Source: Cladochytrium replicatum (Eukaryota > Chytridiomycota > Chytridiomycetes > Cladochytriales > Cladochytriaceae). From it: 64,000 nucleotides of DNA. Below are positions 21,101-32,404 of this stretch, one piece after another (position 1 is the first letter of the stretch; each line of letters starts with the position of its first letter). The stretch spans positions 124,001 through 188,000 of the forward strand of contig JAHLKD010000083.1 of the NCBI GenBank assembly GCA_025526935.1, given 5' to 3'. Below the pieces are notes generated by a model, which was not told the origin of the DNA, did not search any database, and saw only the letters and a program-made list of their open reading frames with translations. Position numbers and translations under genes: made by a program.

Positions 21101-24100
21101 TACGTAACCAGGTGCTGTGGACATTCAGCGAGATACTCGCGGTTGCAATTCAGACTCCTTCGATTGCGAACGATCGTGAAGCAGAGATGAAGATTTTAGA
21201 ACCGCTGAAGAGAATTTTGTTAGTTAGTGATGCTGGCGTGTTACTTGGACCTCCGGCTTCTGAGGGGTCATTGCTCCTACAAGCACCAAGCAGCACTCCA
21301 ACGGCTGCAGAAAAGGCGAACAAAGGGGGATGGTTCGTGGACGTTCAACGAACAGGGTTGGACAAGATACTTCAGTCGAGTGGACAACAGATGTCGAGTG
21401 GATGGGAAGTAGTTTTCGATATCGTCAAAAGCGTAGTTGTTTCCATTGTCAAATCTCGGAAGAACTCGTACGGCGACCCTGAATCGGTTTCGACACCCGA
21501 TCCTGGCGTTTCCATTGCAGCAGGGGCTGTTTCGAAAGCGGCGCAATTCATTCGAATTGCGTTAAGATCTGGGGAGCTTATTATAACGGACTTTCTTTCT
21601 CAGATACAGGCTCCTGTGCTCAGACAGTGCATCGAGACCGTCGGATTTTTCGGATCGCAGACTGAAGATTTGAATGTATCTCTCGCATCGGTGAATCTGC
21701 TGTGGTCAATTGCCGATTTCGTCTTGAAAAGCTCGGGACAAGTGGTTGATGGCTCAGACTCTGCGGAGAAGATCAAACCAGCGAGCTCAATTGGAAGTGG
21801 GATGTACATCTTTGGAACATTATCGCAGCGTTGCTCCGATCCACGCTCAGAAGTCCGCAATTCTGCCAATCAGACCCTTTTCAGAACTATTGGAATTAAT
21901 GGCAAACTGCTCACTCTTGAAGCTTGGGACGAGTTTATCTGGAACATCCTCTTCCCGCTACTCGAACGTGTAAAGGTTGCAAATGAACGTACTGAGCAGG
22001 CGGCGAAACTGCAACAGCAGATGTTGACACCTGGTTCTCCCGCAGCAGCCGTTGTGGCAGCGAGCCCCCAGCGGAAGTCAAGTGTGTCTTCCGCACCGCC
22101 AAAGGTGGTTGTGCATCACTCTCGAAACACTCCCGCTAAGCAGTGGGATGAAACCAAAGTGATAACATTGGCTGGATTTTCAAAATGTTTGGTGGATTTC
22201 TTGCCAACGCTGATCAAGCTGAACGACCGATTTGAGCGTGCGTGGAGTTTGTTCTTGGAGTACGTTAAGGAATGGTGCCTTTCTGGAAGTCCAGAAGTGT
22301 CTAACGCGGCGATCAAAGCCCTTCGGGTGCTCGTTAAGACCGAAATGGTTGAGGCAGTCTCACAAGAAGGAGCAAGTTCTATTTCTGCAACTGAATCAGT
22401 AGAATATAGTCAGACCCGAAAGGAAGAGCCACCTTCGAGCATGATTGAGCTTTGGAAATTGGTGTAGGATGTTTGGGAGGCGATTGGAATGGGCATTATC
22501 AACAATGCAGAGGAATATGCTGATTCCGGCTCTCCACGGAGACGAAGTTTTGATGTATCAGCTGAAGTTTCACGAAGTACAGTGGGAGATGATGATGATG
22601 CTCCGTTCTCGAGTTCCACACTCCCAGGAGCTTCAAGTCCACTGGACATTCTGCTCCCGGATCGAGTTCTGCATGGGACATTTACTCAGGAGACGCTAAA
22701 TCTATATGTTGGAACGTTTGGTGAAATCTATGATGTGGTCAAAGACAGTTTCGGTGTGTACGAGTTGAGGCGATTGCTCTGTATTCTCTCCCATGTTCTT
22801 ACTTACCATACAACGGCACCAACAACTCAGGGAGCAGGACCAAATGCAGCGAGGATCGCAAGAGCTGCTGCCGATTTCATGATGAACGACGTGGAAACCC
22901 TAACGCCGCTGCAGCAGAGTGTTCTTGACATTGTGTCTGGAGTTGCCCGGCCCAGTATCCTCGACGCTGCCGAAGGTGGGCAGGGATCTTCCGATTTTGA
23001 GGAGCGAGTAGGATCGCTGCTCGTAATTTTGTCGTTCATGGCCAAATTAGCATACATTCGAACCGCATACTATCGACCTGTGCTTTCATTACAACCAAAC
23101 GGCGAAAAGGGGTTCACATAAAGAGCATGCAGACCAAAAAGTCCTTCATCGACAGTCATCAAAATTTGCAGACCATTTATTCTGCACAAGTGTTCGAGCA
23201 ATGCATCGGGGCCCTCGGTGTTGCAATGCAGGCTCGCCATGCTGGCCCGTCGGGTGGAGCAAGAGAAATGGTTCCTCTCTGGAAGCAAGGAGCACAGATA
23301 TGGCTCGACGTAAATGTTACGGGTCTTAGCGCGTCAGAACAGTTTGTTGCTGGTGAGTACATCCGTTGTTCGTCATTCATGTTACTTACTTATATTGTTC
23401 ACATCAGCCCTCCCTCAATCCGTCATCGATAAAATATACACGACGCTAGTTGAAACATTCGACAGGTTCATGACAACGGCAGTGTATGTTGCAAAATCTA
23501 ATTTGAATGTCTATTGACTTTTCAAGAACTTCAGTCAAGCCCCGAGTTCAATGTCTTCGGAGGATATCTTAGCCGACGCAGAATTTGACCTCTCCTTCCT
23601 CCAATCAGTTGAGAAGGATATTGCTCCCACTTTGGGTAAATCTCATGTCAGCGACGCAGTGATACAAAAGTTTGTCGACGTTATCCGAACTGCCACCAAG
23701 GTGCATTGCCCGCGTACCACGAATGGTTCTGCTAATCTGGCGCCACCACCTATGGGCAAGCAGCTCAGTACAATCGCTGCGGACGAAAAAAGTGCATACA
23801 CACAACTCCCGATTCCGTAGAACCAGTTTCCAAGATTCGCGGGGATGCAAAGGAAGAAGTATCTTCCCCAAGCTCTACAGAGCCCGTGACATCATCTATG
23901 GAGGACCTGGCCCACGCACAGCAGCTTGGGATTGCCGCCGATGTTGTGCCGGTTCCGAAATACAAACTTGCGGAGGCTTGCATCGATTTCCTTTTCCACC
24001 TATGCGCTGATAATCCGGCTGGTATGATATCGGTTTTTGGCAATCGTTACTATGAATGACACTGTCGGAATTGATAGATCGAAGCGAATGCAGCAGTCGG

Positions 24101-24485
24101 ATACCAGAGATTGTTGCTCCCGTGCTTCTGGACCGCTCGTCTCAAGTGCTGCGATTATACATCGCGGAGCCTCCTTTGTTTGGGAAACATCCAATGCCAA
24201 GGCATGTATACTTTGTCTCGATAACTAGTTCAGCAGCATTTATACCTCTAAAGAGTTCGAAACGAGGAGATTCTTTCCATCCTTACTCGGCTCTCAACAC
24301 TCGACATGCGGAACGACATATTGTCCAGATCAATTTGCAAGGATAATACCCGTAGGTTGCACTTTTTCACTTTGCACGCAGCTTACCTATCGGTCGCAGA
24401 TCCCATTCGTTCGCATGTGCATTCAGGGAGAGCGTCCCACCTATTTTATCTGTATCCCGTTGTCTGTGACAGTTTGGTGTTGTAG
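18116..24485 (+). pseudogene. MON2: MON2 homologue (Golgi/endosome trafficking scaffold), multiply interrupted
   Basis: The N-terminus MSLCTFLQNELLNLSNEARR starts a DCB-type alpha-helical repeat protein of large-GEF style. VTIPIVLRTMSDL, FLLFQDLWAAIGGEPPQFLK and FGLELTESILLNH follow, and the C-terminus has FYLYPVVCDSLVL: the MON2 series. The family works with Dop1 and a flippase in endosome-to-Golgi transport. Early introns (e.g. 18197-18273) are clean. Breaks: two TGA near 19535-19547, shifts near 19990-20040, a shift in AAAA at about 20900, TAG in place of Trp at 22465, a shift in GGGG at about 23110 and one in AAAAAA at about 23785. Inserting one base in each of the last three runs restores continuity. 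So either a decaying gene or a gene with homopolymer errors plus a few nonsense changes. One late intron (24202-24253) is GC-AG. Confidence 0.8.
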
Positions 24486-24643
24486 CTCGACACAGGACAG
24501 ACGACGACCGTCTTGTTAGTAGCCTGCAGATGTGCCTTCGATGGATTGGGTTGGAACTGGGGGTCGAAACATGAAATCAAATTCCCATAGTTTTTGATCT
24601 GGATTGAATCAATATAACTCGACTAACACAGATAATAATGTAT

Positions 24644-26786
24644 TCAAAATTGAGGAAAATCGTCATGCAATGGGCCTAGACTTGCTGCTTCTTTTTCAAG
24701 ACGTTGCAAGGTTACCCAAAACCCAATGTTGGGAGATATGTTTGCCCTCCTCTGACGAACATAATTTGTTGCACCATTCAGCGTCATTCTCCCGTGAACA
24801 ATCAAAAAGCCAATCACAACGGTTGCCGATCTAGATTTGCCTGCTCGGCAATGTACTAGCAACTTGTTCTGAGAGGATTCCCCGCGTGCTTTTGCTGTGA
24901 AAATGAGCCTTAGTCCATCTGATGCGGACACTTTTCGGCAACATATTCATACCTATGAAACTGATAGCGTTCTTCACAGCGTGGTCCACATCTTGATCTG
25001 CCCGATCTTCAAGCATAAACTGGACACATTTCTGTTGACCGCCCTTCAACAGATTATTCGAACAAACCTCGACGGCCATATTGACGACATGTGTGATTCC
25101 AAGTGCCTTTAGTTGCTCGACTGCATCATCTGCCAACGGTACCTCTTCTGAACCCAAGTACAAGAACGGATCGACAATGAGCGATACAGGTGGCACATTG
25201 ACAGGTGATCCAGTCGGAGAATCAGAATCCGTATGTTTCTGCTCGTCATGGTGGGTAGCAGTGTCTCCAAGCCTTCCCTCGACAGGGCGACTTCTCAACT
25301 CTCCAAAATGTGATCGGCTCGGTGTCACCAGGTCCCGAATAGGTGCACCTACTGTCCGATTGCGCTTCAATCGATCCGGAATTTGTGTTGCAGCTGCAGT
25401 GTTGATCGAGAATCCCGCCTTTCGCGGCTGCGGAGTCGCAACACGAGGGACTCCGCTTGCTCCTCCCGCACTGCTACCAGGGCTTTCACGAGCGTCCACT
25501 TCCGAAAAGCTGGTTAGTACCGTGCTTCTGAGGTGGGACGGATCAATGGATGGGTTGAGACGTGGGGCGACTCTGAGAGTTTCACCGCCGCCTCCGTTTC
25601 CTGACGAAACAGTGATGTAGTGATCCGCCCCACCAAGCTGTTGAAATCCCTTGAACCCACAGTCGAGAAACCCCACGATAGAGTTTGGAAGCGACCATAG
25701 CAGCTCCGCAAGTGCACCGCGTTCATCCAAATGGTTATGGTGAGAATGACCACCGGATGACAACGCGTCGTCCGACCCGCCTGGTGGTCCACGCAACTTT
25801 GTAATCTCACCCACGTCCTCAATCAATCCGTTTGCGTAGTTTCGCGCCAGCGGTTCCTGTGTGCCCCCGGTATCGTCATAAATTATAACGTATCCATCGT
25901 TTGAAGCTGAGTTTGCTTGGGCGGATCGTTTACTTATGCTGGTCTGGCGCAAACTTTGCACGGTCTTGTGAACTTTCAGATCGTGAACCCACTCATGGTA
26001 TCTGTTTTTGCTCTCCAAGTCGGCCAAAAACGAATCAACGGGTATTTTGGAGGCTAATCCTTTGCGGATGCGCTTCTGAATGATTGCTGGAAGTTGTACG
26101 CAGACGGAGCCGGATATTCTGGCTCGATCCGATGCGCCATCGCGAAGGTCAACGACGAGCACTGGAGGAGCGTTATGTTTTGCCATGATTCGTTGCTGCA
26201 GCAATGAGAGCAGTGTCGAAGCTTCTATTGTCGTGACTTTCAAAGGAGCGGGGTTTTGTTTTCGAGGATGAGCCTCATGTGTTTGACCGTCAGCTGTTGG
26301 TTTGGGGTCTATCAATGTCGGCGCGCTGCTTTTCTCTGCGTTTGTGGTGGACAGCTGCTCGTGACTATGAGCCAAAGGGTACTGCCTGCCCAAATCTATC
26401 TTTGCGCTCCCAATGCTCCCTGTTCTATCTCCGGCGTTGGTCAAAAGGGAGTCATGACTAAATGATACTGGATTGGAGCGAGAGCTGCCATCATTCCTAG
26501 CCAATCTCTCCGAGTTTGCCACGATGTACTCGTTGCTGTTTGTTGTCGACAGCTGTCTGGTACGACTAACTGGGATGAGCTCGGAGCTGTTTGCCGACGC
26601 TTTGCGAGAACGGCTGATGCCATCAGTCTTCGGCAAAGGTATTACGGTTCGGGGAAGAAAGCTTTTCAATTGGTTTGGCTGAGATTCTTTCAAAGACGAG
26701 CCCCCATCTTCAAATGTCCCGGATGCCGACTTCTTCAGACCGCTAACTGTGGGGACAGGAGAGGCACTAGTCGTTGGTTCTCTCAT
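24644..26786 (-). CDS. MAP-kinase phosphatase: rhodanese-like plus dual-specificity phosphatase domains
   Basis: Two exons, with an intron at 24895-24952. After 200 disordered residues comes a rhodanese/CH2-like domain (VLVVDLRDG, then SIVGFLDCGFKGFQQL), which in this family docks MAP kinases and is not catalytic. The C-terminal DSP domain holds LYLGSEEVP, LGITHVVNMAVE, the general-acid loop LEDRADQDV and the active site VHCRAGKSRSATV (HCxxGxxRS complete). This arrangement is that of metazoan MKPs and yeast Msg5/Sdp1-type enzymes, which dephosphorylate the Thr and Tyr of active MAP kinases. Length about 690 residues. The splice keeps frame (SFI to AKARGESSQN). It converges with MON2, about 160 bp away. 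Confidence 0.9.
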
Positions 26787-27223
26787 GTTTGTGGATAAAG
26801 GGTAGGTATATTTTTGTGGTTCTAGATATTAATTCGCCTGATTGGTCCAAAAAGTTACACATTCCATCGTCGGAACAACGTTGAAGGGGAGTATCTGAAG
26901 ACGAATATCCTCACAGAGCTGCCCGAACTGTAACCAAACAGCAGAGTATCGGTTTCCCTCAAAACTAAATGCAACTACATTGAGCCAACCGCGGATCCAT
27001 CCGCAGCGTCGAGTACTGAGACGAAGGGGCCATAGTAGCACAAATCGGTGCTGCAAGAAACGCCAAAGTCGCAGAACCCGATGGAAGGGATTCGACCGTT
27101 CAAATCCAACCATTTGACATAGGGATTTGTAAAGCGCTCAGATCATCGGAAAGCAGCTAGAATTTTCTAAGTGAGCGTCGGCACTGACATTCGAAAGGTC
27201 TAGATCACTTTTACCTTCTTCAA
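26787..27223. other. Intergenic, no supported gene
   Basis: About 440 bp between the phosphatase start and the small gene upstream of it. A 94-residue minus-strand frame (26829-27113) has no family signature and looks like random sequence. Confidence 0.4.
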
Positions 27224-27660
27224 CTATGTCTCGGGTTTGTGTTGTTGATTCGCCTCTTCAAGCGACATTAGAAGACGCCTTTTATGCTCTTTGAGCTCCG
27301 CCAATCGTTTCAGAGCAGCCGCAGTTTCTTTGTCATTGTTTCCGTCTTGAACGCCTTGCGTCCATTCCTTAATCAGAAAGTATGCTGAAACCGGCTGAAT
27401 CTACCTTGACTATTCCCTTGACCATTCGAGACCGTTTTTTCGGAACTGCTCGAGACACCATTCAATGCTGTAGAATTCGCAGAGCTGGGACTTAAAATGT
27501 CTTCCGAGTCGCCAGATGCCAGAGTTGGAGTCGATGTTGACGAGGACGGTGCACCGAGAGTCTCATCGACCAGAGGGTGGGCTCTTTTTCTTCTTATGAT
27601 GGCCAGACGTACCGCTGGGTGCACCGCCGGAGCTTCGTACAAAATCTTCTTGCGGGCCAT
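27224..27660 (-). CDS. Small two-exon protein with C-terminal coiled coil, unidentified
   Basis: Exons 27660-27405 and 27354-27224 join in phase (a 50-nt GT-AG intron) to 128 residues. The N-terminus MARKKILYEAPAVHPAVRLA is basic, the middle is Ser/Thr-rich and disordered, and the C-terminus KETAAALKRLAELKEHKRRL is a strong charged coiled coil. The clean splice and the biased composition support a real gene. I do not recognise the family; it could be a subunit that assembles through its coiled coil. Confidence 0.65.
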
Positions 27661-28034
27661 TGGGGGTCACTGCCACAAGAGAATTCATTTTTAAAAAGAA
27701 AATAGGATCTTACAAAGAGAAAGACCCGATGATTCTAGTATTGATGTGATTCTTTATGCCATTGCGAAGTGCGCTGGAAGACATGGATAATCGGATCGTT
27801 ACTTCTTCTTGAGTTTAATGTTACAGAGCAAGATATTTGATTGAATATTTCGATAGAAAGATATAAAACCCAGCGAATTCAATATCACAAAAAATGGGGT
27901 GGAGCACCCCATCTGTTTCATACCCACACGAGTGCAGCAAGAAAAGCTGAGGAACAGCTGTTTACAAAGAGTGGGCATCCAAAACGCAGACATGTGGCTA
28001 CTGCATATATTGCATGGCTGACTTGTTGGTCTTT
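27661..28034. other. Intergenic, nothing seen
   Basis: About 370 bp of AT-rich sequence between the small gene and the end of the permease gene. No coding or structural signal found. Confidence 0.5.
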
Positions 28035-29872
28035 TTAAGTAGCGTACTTGAAGTTACGCTCTTGCTCGCTAATCACTTCACCCTTTGCCTCACGTTCGGC
28101 GATCGAGCGAGCATGCTTCTTGTTCAAGTTCACAATGTAGAAGCGGGCGGCAAGGGTCAAGAAAATGCAGAACACCGAAATTCCAACGAGAGTGTACTAC
28201 AGTTGCCGAATGGAGTTAGAGATCGAAGGATAAATTGATAGAGCTATGGGACACTTACATGGCCAATCGGGTACCAGGGTCTGTCTTCCGTGCGGTAGAT
28301 CTGCCCAGCCGCAATGCCGCCAAGGTTTCCAAGACCAAGCATAATACCCAAACCGAGTGACCTTTCGGTGTGTGAGGGAAGGTTGTTTGAGAGCAGCGCA
28401 ATCGAGATTCTAACGGGACACAATAAGAACTTCACATTTAGATCCAGTTCCTCAAACTTACGGGATAGCTCCGTTGGTACCGATCGACGTCAAGAACATC
28501 ATCGCATAAGATGCAGCGCCGTTTCGGGAAAGTCCGAGACCCAAGAATCCAGCGACATTGAGCAAAATGCACGCCGCCATGAACAGGGTTCGCTCCTTGT
28601 ACTTGTCGGAAAGGTAGGAGATACCTAGAAGGAATAAAGGACCGGTAATCTGAGGTGGTACGATAAACAGGTTGGCTTGAACACCAGCGAATCCGAGAGC
28701 TTGGAGAATCGTTGGCGCGAAGAAGGTGAGACTGTATCCGGGCGAAGTGTAGCAGAAGAACAGCACTGCGCAGATCCACACAAGCGGGTTTGTGAGTGTC
28801 GGGAGGATCTTGGTCTTGTCGAAGGCGCGCTCGCCAGCGGTTGCGTGGTCGAGTTTCAGTCGGTTGGCGGCGATTTCGCGCTCTCGATCTGTCAAGCCTT
28901 TGGCAGTTGCAGGAGCGTCTGGAAGGAAGAAGTACACGAGAATACCGACAACGATGGTTGGCAATCCTTCGATGAGGAAAATCCACTTCCAGGCATGGAG
29001 GCCGCCGGCACCGCTCATTTGCGAAATGCCGTACGCAAGGACACCGCTGAAAGCGGACGCCATCCCTGCTCCACCGAAAAACATCGCAACACGGAATGCA
29101 AGCTCCGTTCGTTTGCTTAAAAATAGAGGTCATGTTACGATATGCTTTACGTTGTGGATCCATCCGTAAACTCACTAGAAGAACGACAGGTAGTAGGAAA
29201 CACCTGGGAAGAGACCGGCCTCTGCGGCTCCGAGAAGGAGACGGAGTGCAACAACGCCGGCGAAGTTGTTAGTCCCAGCAAAAGCAGCAGAGAACACTCC
29301 CCAAGTGATCATGATACGGCTGAGCCAAACGCTTGGGCGAACCGCTGTCATGACGAGGTTGGACACCGGCTCTCCAATAACATAGGTGATAAAGAACACT
29401 GAAATAGAAACTCAATCTTTTTGATTTCCAGAAAGAACATCGTGTGGAACTTACAAGACACAGCAGTATTGAACATGTTGCCAGACATGCCTGTGTCTCT
29501 CTCCATCTGTCCAACACCAGCCTTTGCGTCGAAATCTGTACCAAGATGAGAAAGTAAGTCCTCGCTTACACTAGCAACTTTGTGCCACATACCGAGAACT
29601 CGAGCGTTGGAAATGTTGACTCGATTCAAGAAAGAAAACTAGTAACATCTCATTTTAGATCTACAACAATCCGATTGGTTTTCCTAACATACCAGGTACA
29701 TGAGCGCCGCCCATGGTACGATCATTTTATCCAGCTTGCGCACAATATCCCTTTCCTCCTCATCGGTCCAGTTTTTCACCACCCCCTCTTCCGCAGATTC
29801 GACCGACAGAGCAACCTCATCCTTGAGTGGTTGCGAATCCTTGACAACGTCTTTCGCATCGGGTTCGGCCAT
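28035..29872 (-). CDS. MFS transporter, anion:cation symporter (allantoate-permease-like) family
   Basis: Seven or eight short-intron exons encode about 500 residues, starting MAEPDAKDVVKDSQPL and ending RNFKYAT, TAA. FLNRVNISNAR corresponds to the LDRVNIGNAR block at the end of TM1 in ACS-family permeases (Dal5, Tna1, Vht1). FFITYVIGEPVSNLV, LLLGAAEAGLFPGVSYYLS, WKWIFLIEGLPTIVVGILVY and SLGLGIMLGLGNLGGIAAGQ are further family blocks of the twelve-helix fold. Members import organic anions such as allantoate, nicotinate or biotin with protons at the plasma membrane; the sequence does not settle the substrate. All splices I traced keep frame. Confidence 0.9.
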
Positions 29873-32404
29873 GACTCTCTGAGCAGATCTCTGTAGGTGT
29901 TTTACAAGTGTCTCTCGTGGAGAGGGAACCTATGAAAATGTGATGGAGGTGATCCTTTCCCCTTTTATAATGCAGTTTTATGAGCTGTGGGTCAAAATTT
30001 CGTTTGACCGAATAATTTGGCTGTTCATCACCTGTGAGTTACGCGCCTATGAAAATAGGAAGTCCATCGATATGTGGTCGTGGGTCCCAAGAATCAGCTG
30101 GTGGCCAAAGTCCGATGCAGGGCAATCCATAACGTCACTTCGGACGAGTCTCATGCTGTAACCGAGGGCATGCCGGGCCAGTGTATTGGGTCAAGGTTGC
30201 AACAGCGTGACCCACTCACTACCCCCTTACACCTGACCGAGTTGTGAAACGGGAAGATATGGGTCCTCATCTCATGCCAAAACTCCAATGTCGTGATTTG
30301 TGATTTGTCGAGGTTTTTTGGGTTCTTTGTGTGCCCGAAAAGGAAAGACAAAAAACTTTCCTAGCCACGTGTCACGCAAAACTTTGATGGGAACGAGTCA
30401 TGTGATGGACGGGCTGGGAATCCGAGACCGCGAATTGGAAGGAAGGGGCAAAGGGATTTGGGACGACCAGGCATTAGACATTGTAGTGGAGATTTGCATT
30501 TGTCGTATGTGTACGTGAAAGAGTCGATTATATTCGACTGGAGAGCCTGGCGGACGTGATGAGCACATTCATCCTGCGATTTTAACCACGAAGGTCGAAT
30601 TTTGAGTAAGTTTCTGTCAAGACAAAGTCGCACTGGAACGTTGGTTATCAGGACTATGTATCGTCTTCTCAATTGGGAAGTTCTGATTGACAATGGCGTT
30701 GCCGACCTATCCGTACAAATGAATGACCATTTAATAATTGTACGAATTTGCTATTATTGAAAGTCCGTTTTGTACTTTTGCCAACATGGAGATTATTCCA
30801 TGTCCGTTCATGATAGTAGCGTGCCTATTTTGCGATAATCCGTCGTCCGTTCGATCAGTGACAAGCACATCATCGGATCACGGGCTGTGATGTACGTTGG
30901 ATGTCCAGTCAACTACAATCACACTGATGTTGCAGCATAAGCACTCAGAAGCCTGAGGTGAAACGTTGCTGTTCAAATTACGAAATCATCTAGCTGAAAC
31001 ATGATTACTCTGTTAAGCTCTCCCTGTCATAAACCGGAAACGATTCAAAACATCGCTAAGAAGGCAATATCCTCTCTCCCACGTACCGATCTGTCTCCAA
31101 CAACAACGTCATCACCAATAGATCCTTTGCACCTCAGGGGCCAAGACGCCCCTGGTTGGCCACGTCCAGACGGATACGTTTGCGCAGTACGGTGCCCCAT
31201 TGCACTAGAATCCTTAACCTACTCAGCACATCTGTGATCTCCCTTTCGCTCATCACCAAGACCGAACAGCGGCCCATCACTGACGCATGCCGCCGCCCGC
31301 GTTTTCTGCCCAGAGGTCCTCACACGAGGAGGGTGCTTGTGAACAACATGAACGGGATTGCGGCCGGATGCGCCGTGGGGCGAGGGATTGAGCGATCGTC
31401 GGTGTTGGAGTTTGGAGCAGGAGCTTCGAGTCATGAAGAATACGGGTTTCCTCGTACTTATTTGTTGGTAGCTGGCGTCTTCGGTGGCACAAGGAGCTGC
31501 TAAGTCAGCCTGAGTTTCTGCGGTTTTCTGGATCACTGATGGCTGAGGAAGTGCTTAATAAAGGTTCTTAACTTGGAGACACGACAGCTTCTCCTGCCTG
31601 TGAGATTACGAGTGCCGGTGCTTGATAAACCTGATGGTTGATTAAATGGATTGTTTCCGTCTCCTAGTCGTCACTGCTTACTACACTCCATAACCACCGC
31701 CCGGAAGGCCCAACAATCAACATGTATGTTTTACTTGTGACAACAACATACAACACACGACCTTCACAAGCAAACGGAAGAAACTTATATTATTTACGTA
31801 AGAAACAACCAGCCACTACGAAATGGTCGGCAAAAGAAGAGGGGAAAAAACCTTTCGCCATATTCTTGAATACAACGGCTCTCCAATCTCATCTTCTAAC
31901 CAATGCCCGCTTGCTCAAAGAAATTGTGGTGTATGTGCTAAAATCATAAAAAAGGCGATAAAACGAAAAACATCCCAAAAAAGTATAGAAGCACGGGTCG
32001 GCTTGGTGGAGGATTTTGTGCTTGAGCATCGTGTGTGTATGTGTGTGTGTGTGGGTGTGTGGTGTAAACCAAGGGATTCAGCTGTGCAACAGTAGTATTT
32101 GAACAAAACGATATGTGCAAGCTTTGGACATGAGAGTTGGTGTGTGCATGAAATGAAACAAAGCAGGAAAAAAAACTGTGCCGTCTCTATGCACTGTTTC
32201 GCTCTTGGAGGTGTATTGTGTTGCTGGAGATTGATGTTGGGGGTGGGAGGTCAGGAAAACAGGGATTGTGAGAGGGTGTTGCGGACCAAAAACTAAAATA
32301 AACGGTAAAAACGGAAATAGAAGAGTCGCACAAAGAATGAAAGGTTGCGTGGAAGTTTCCTAAATTGTGGCGCTCCCCTTCTTTCCACGAAATGAGGTGT
32401 TCCC
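29873..32404. other. 2.5-kb intergenic region without a supported gene; short TG microsatellite
   Basis: Several short frames occur (for example 31001-31237 and 31156-31503 on the plus strand), but they have no recognisable domain, no introns that extend them and no codon bias I can see. A degenerate TG tract sits at about 32028-32063. The last 700 bp probably include the 3' untranslated region of the NIPA gene. Confidence 0.45.

Noticed and set aside
19500-22470. Reassigned stop codons (TGA or TAG read as amino acids)
   Set aside because: Neighbouring intact genes end normally in TAA, TAG or TGA, so the stops in MON2 are better seen as nonsense changes or errors.
31156-31503. A 115-residue plus-strand frame as a gene
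   Set aside because: No domain, no splicing partner and unremarkable composition in a gene-free stretch.
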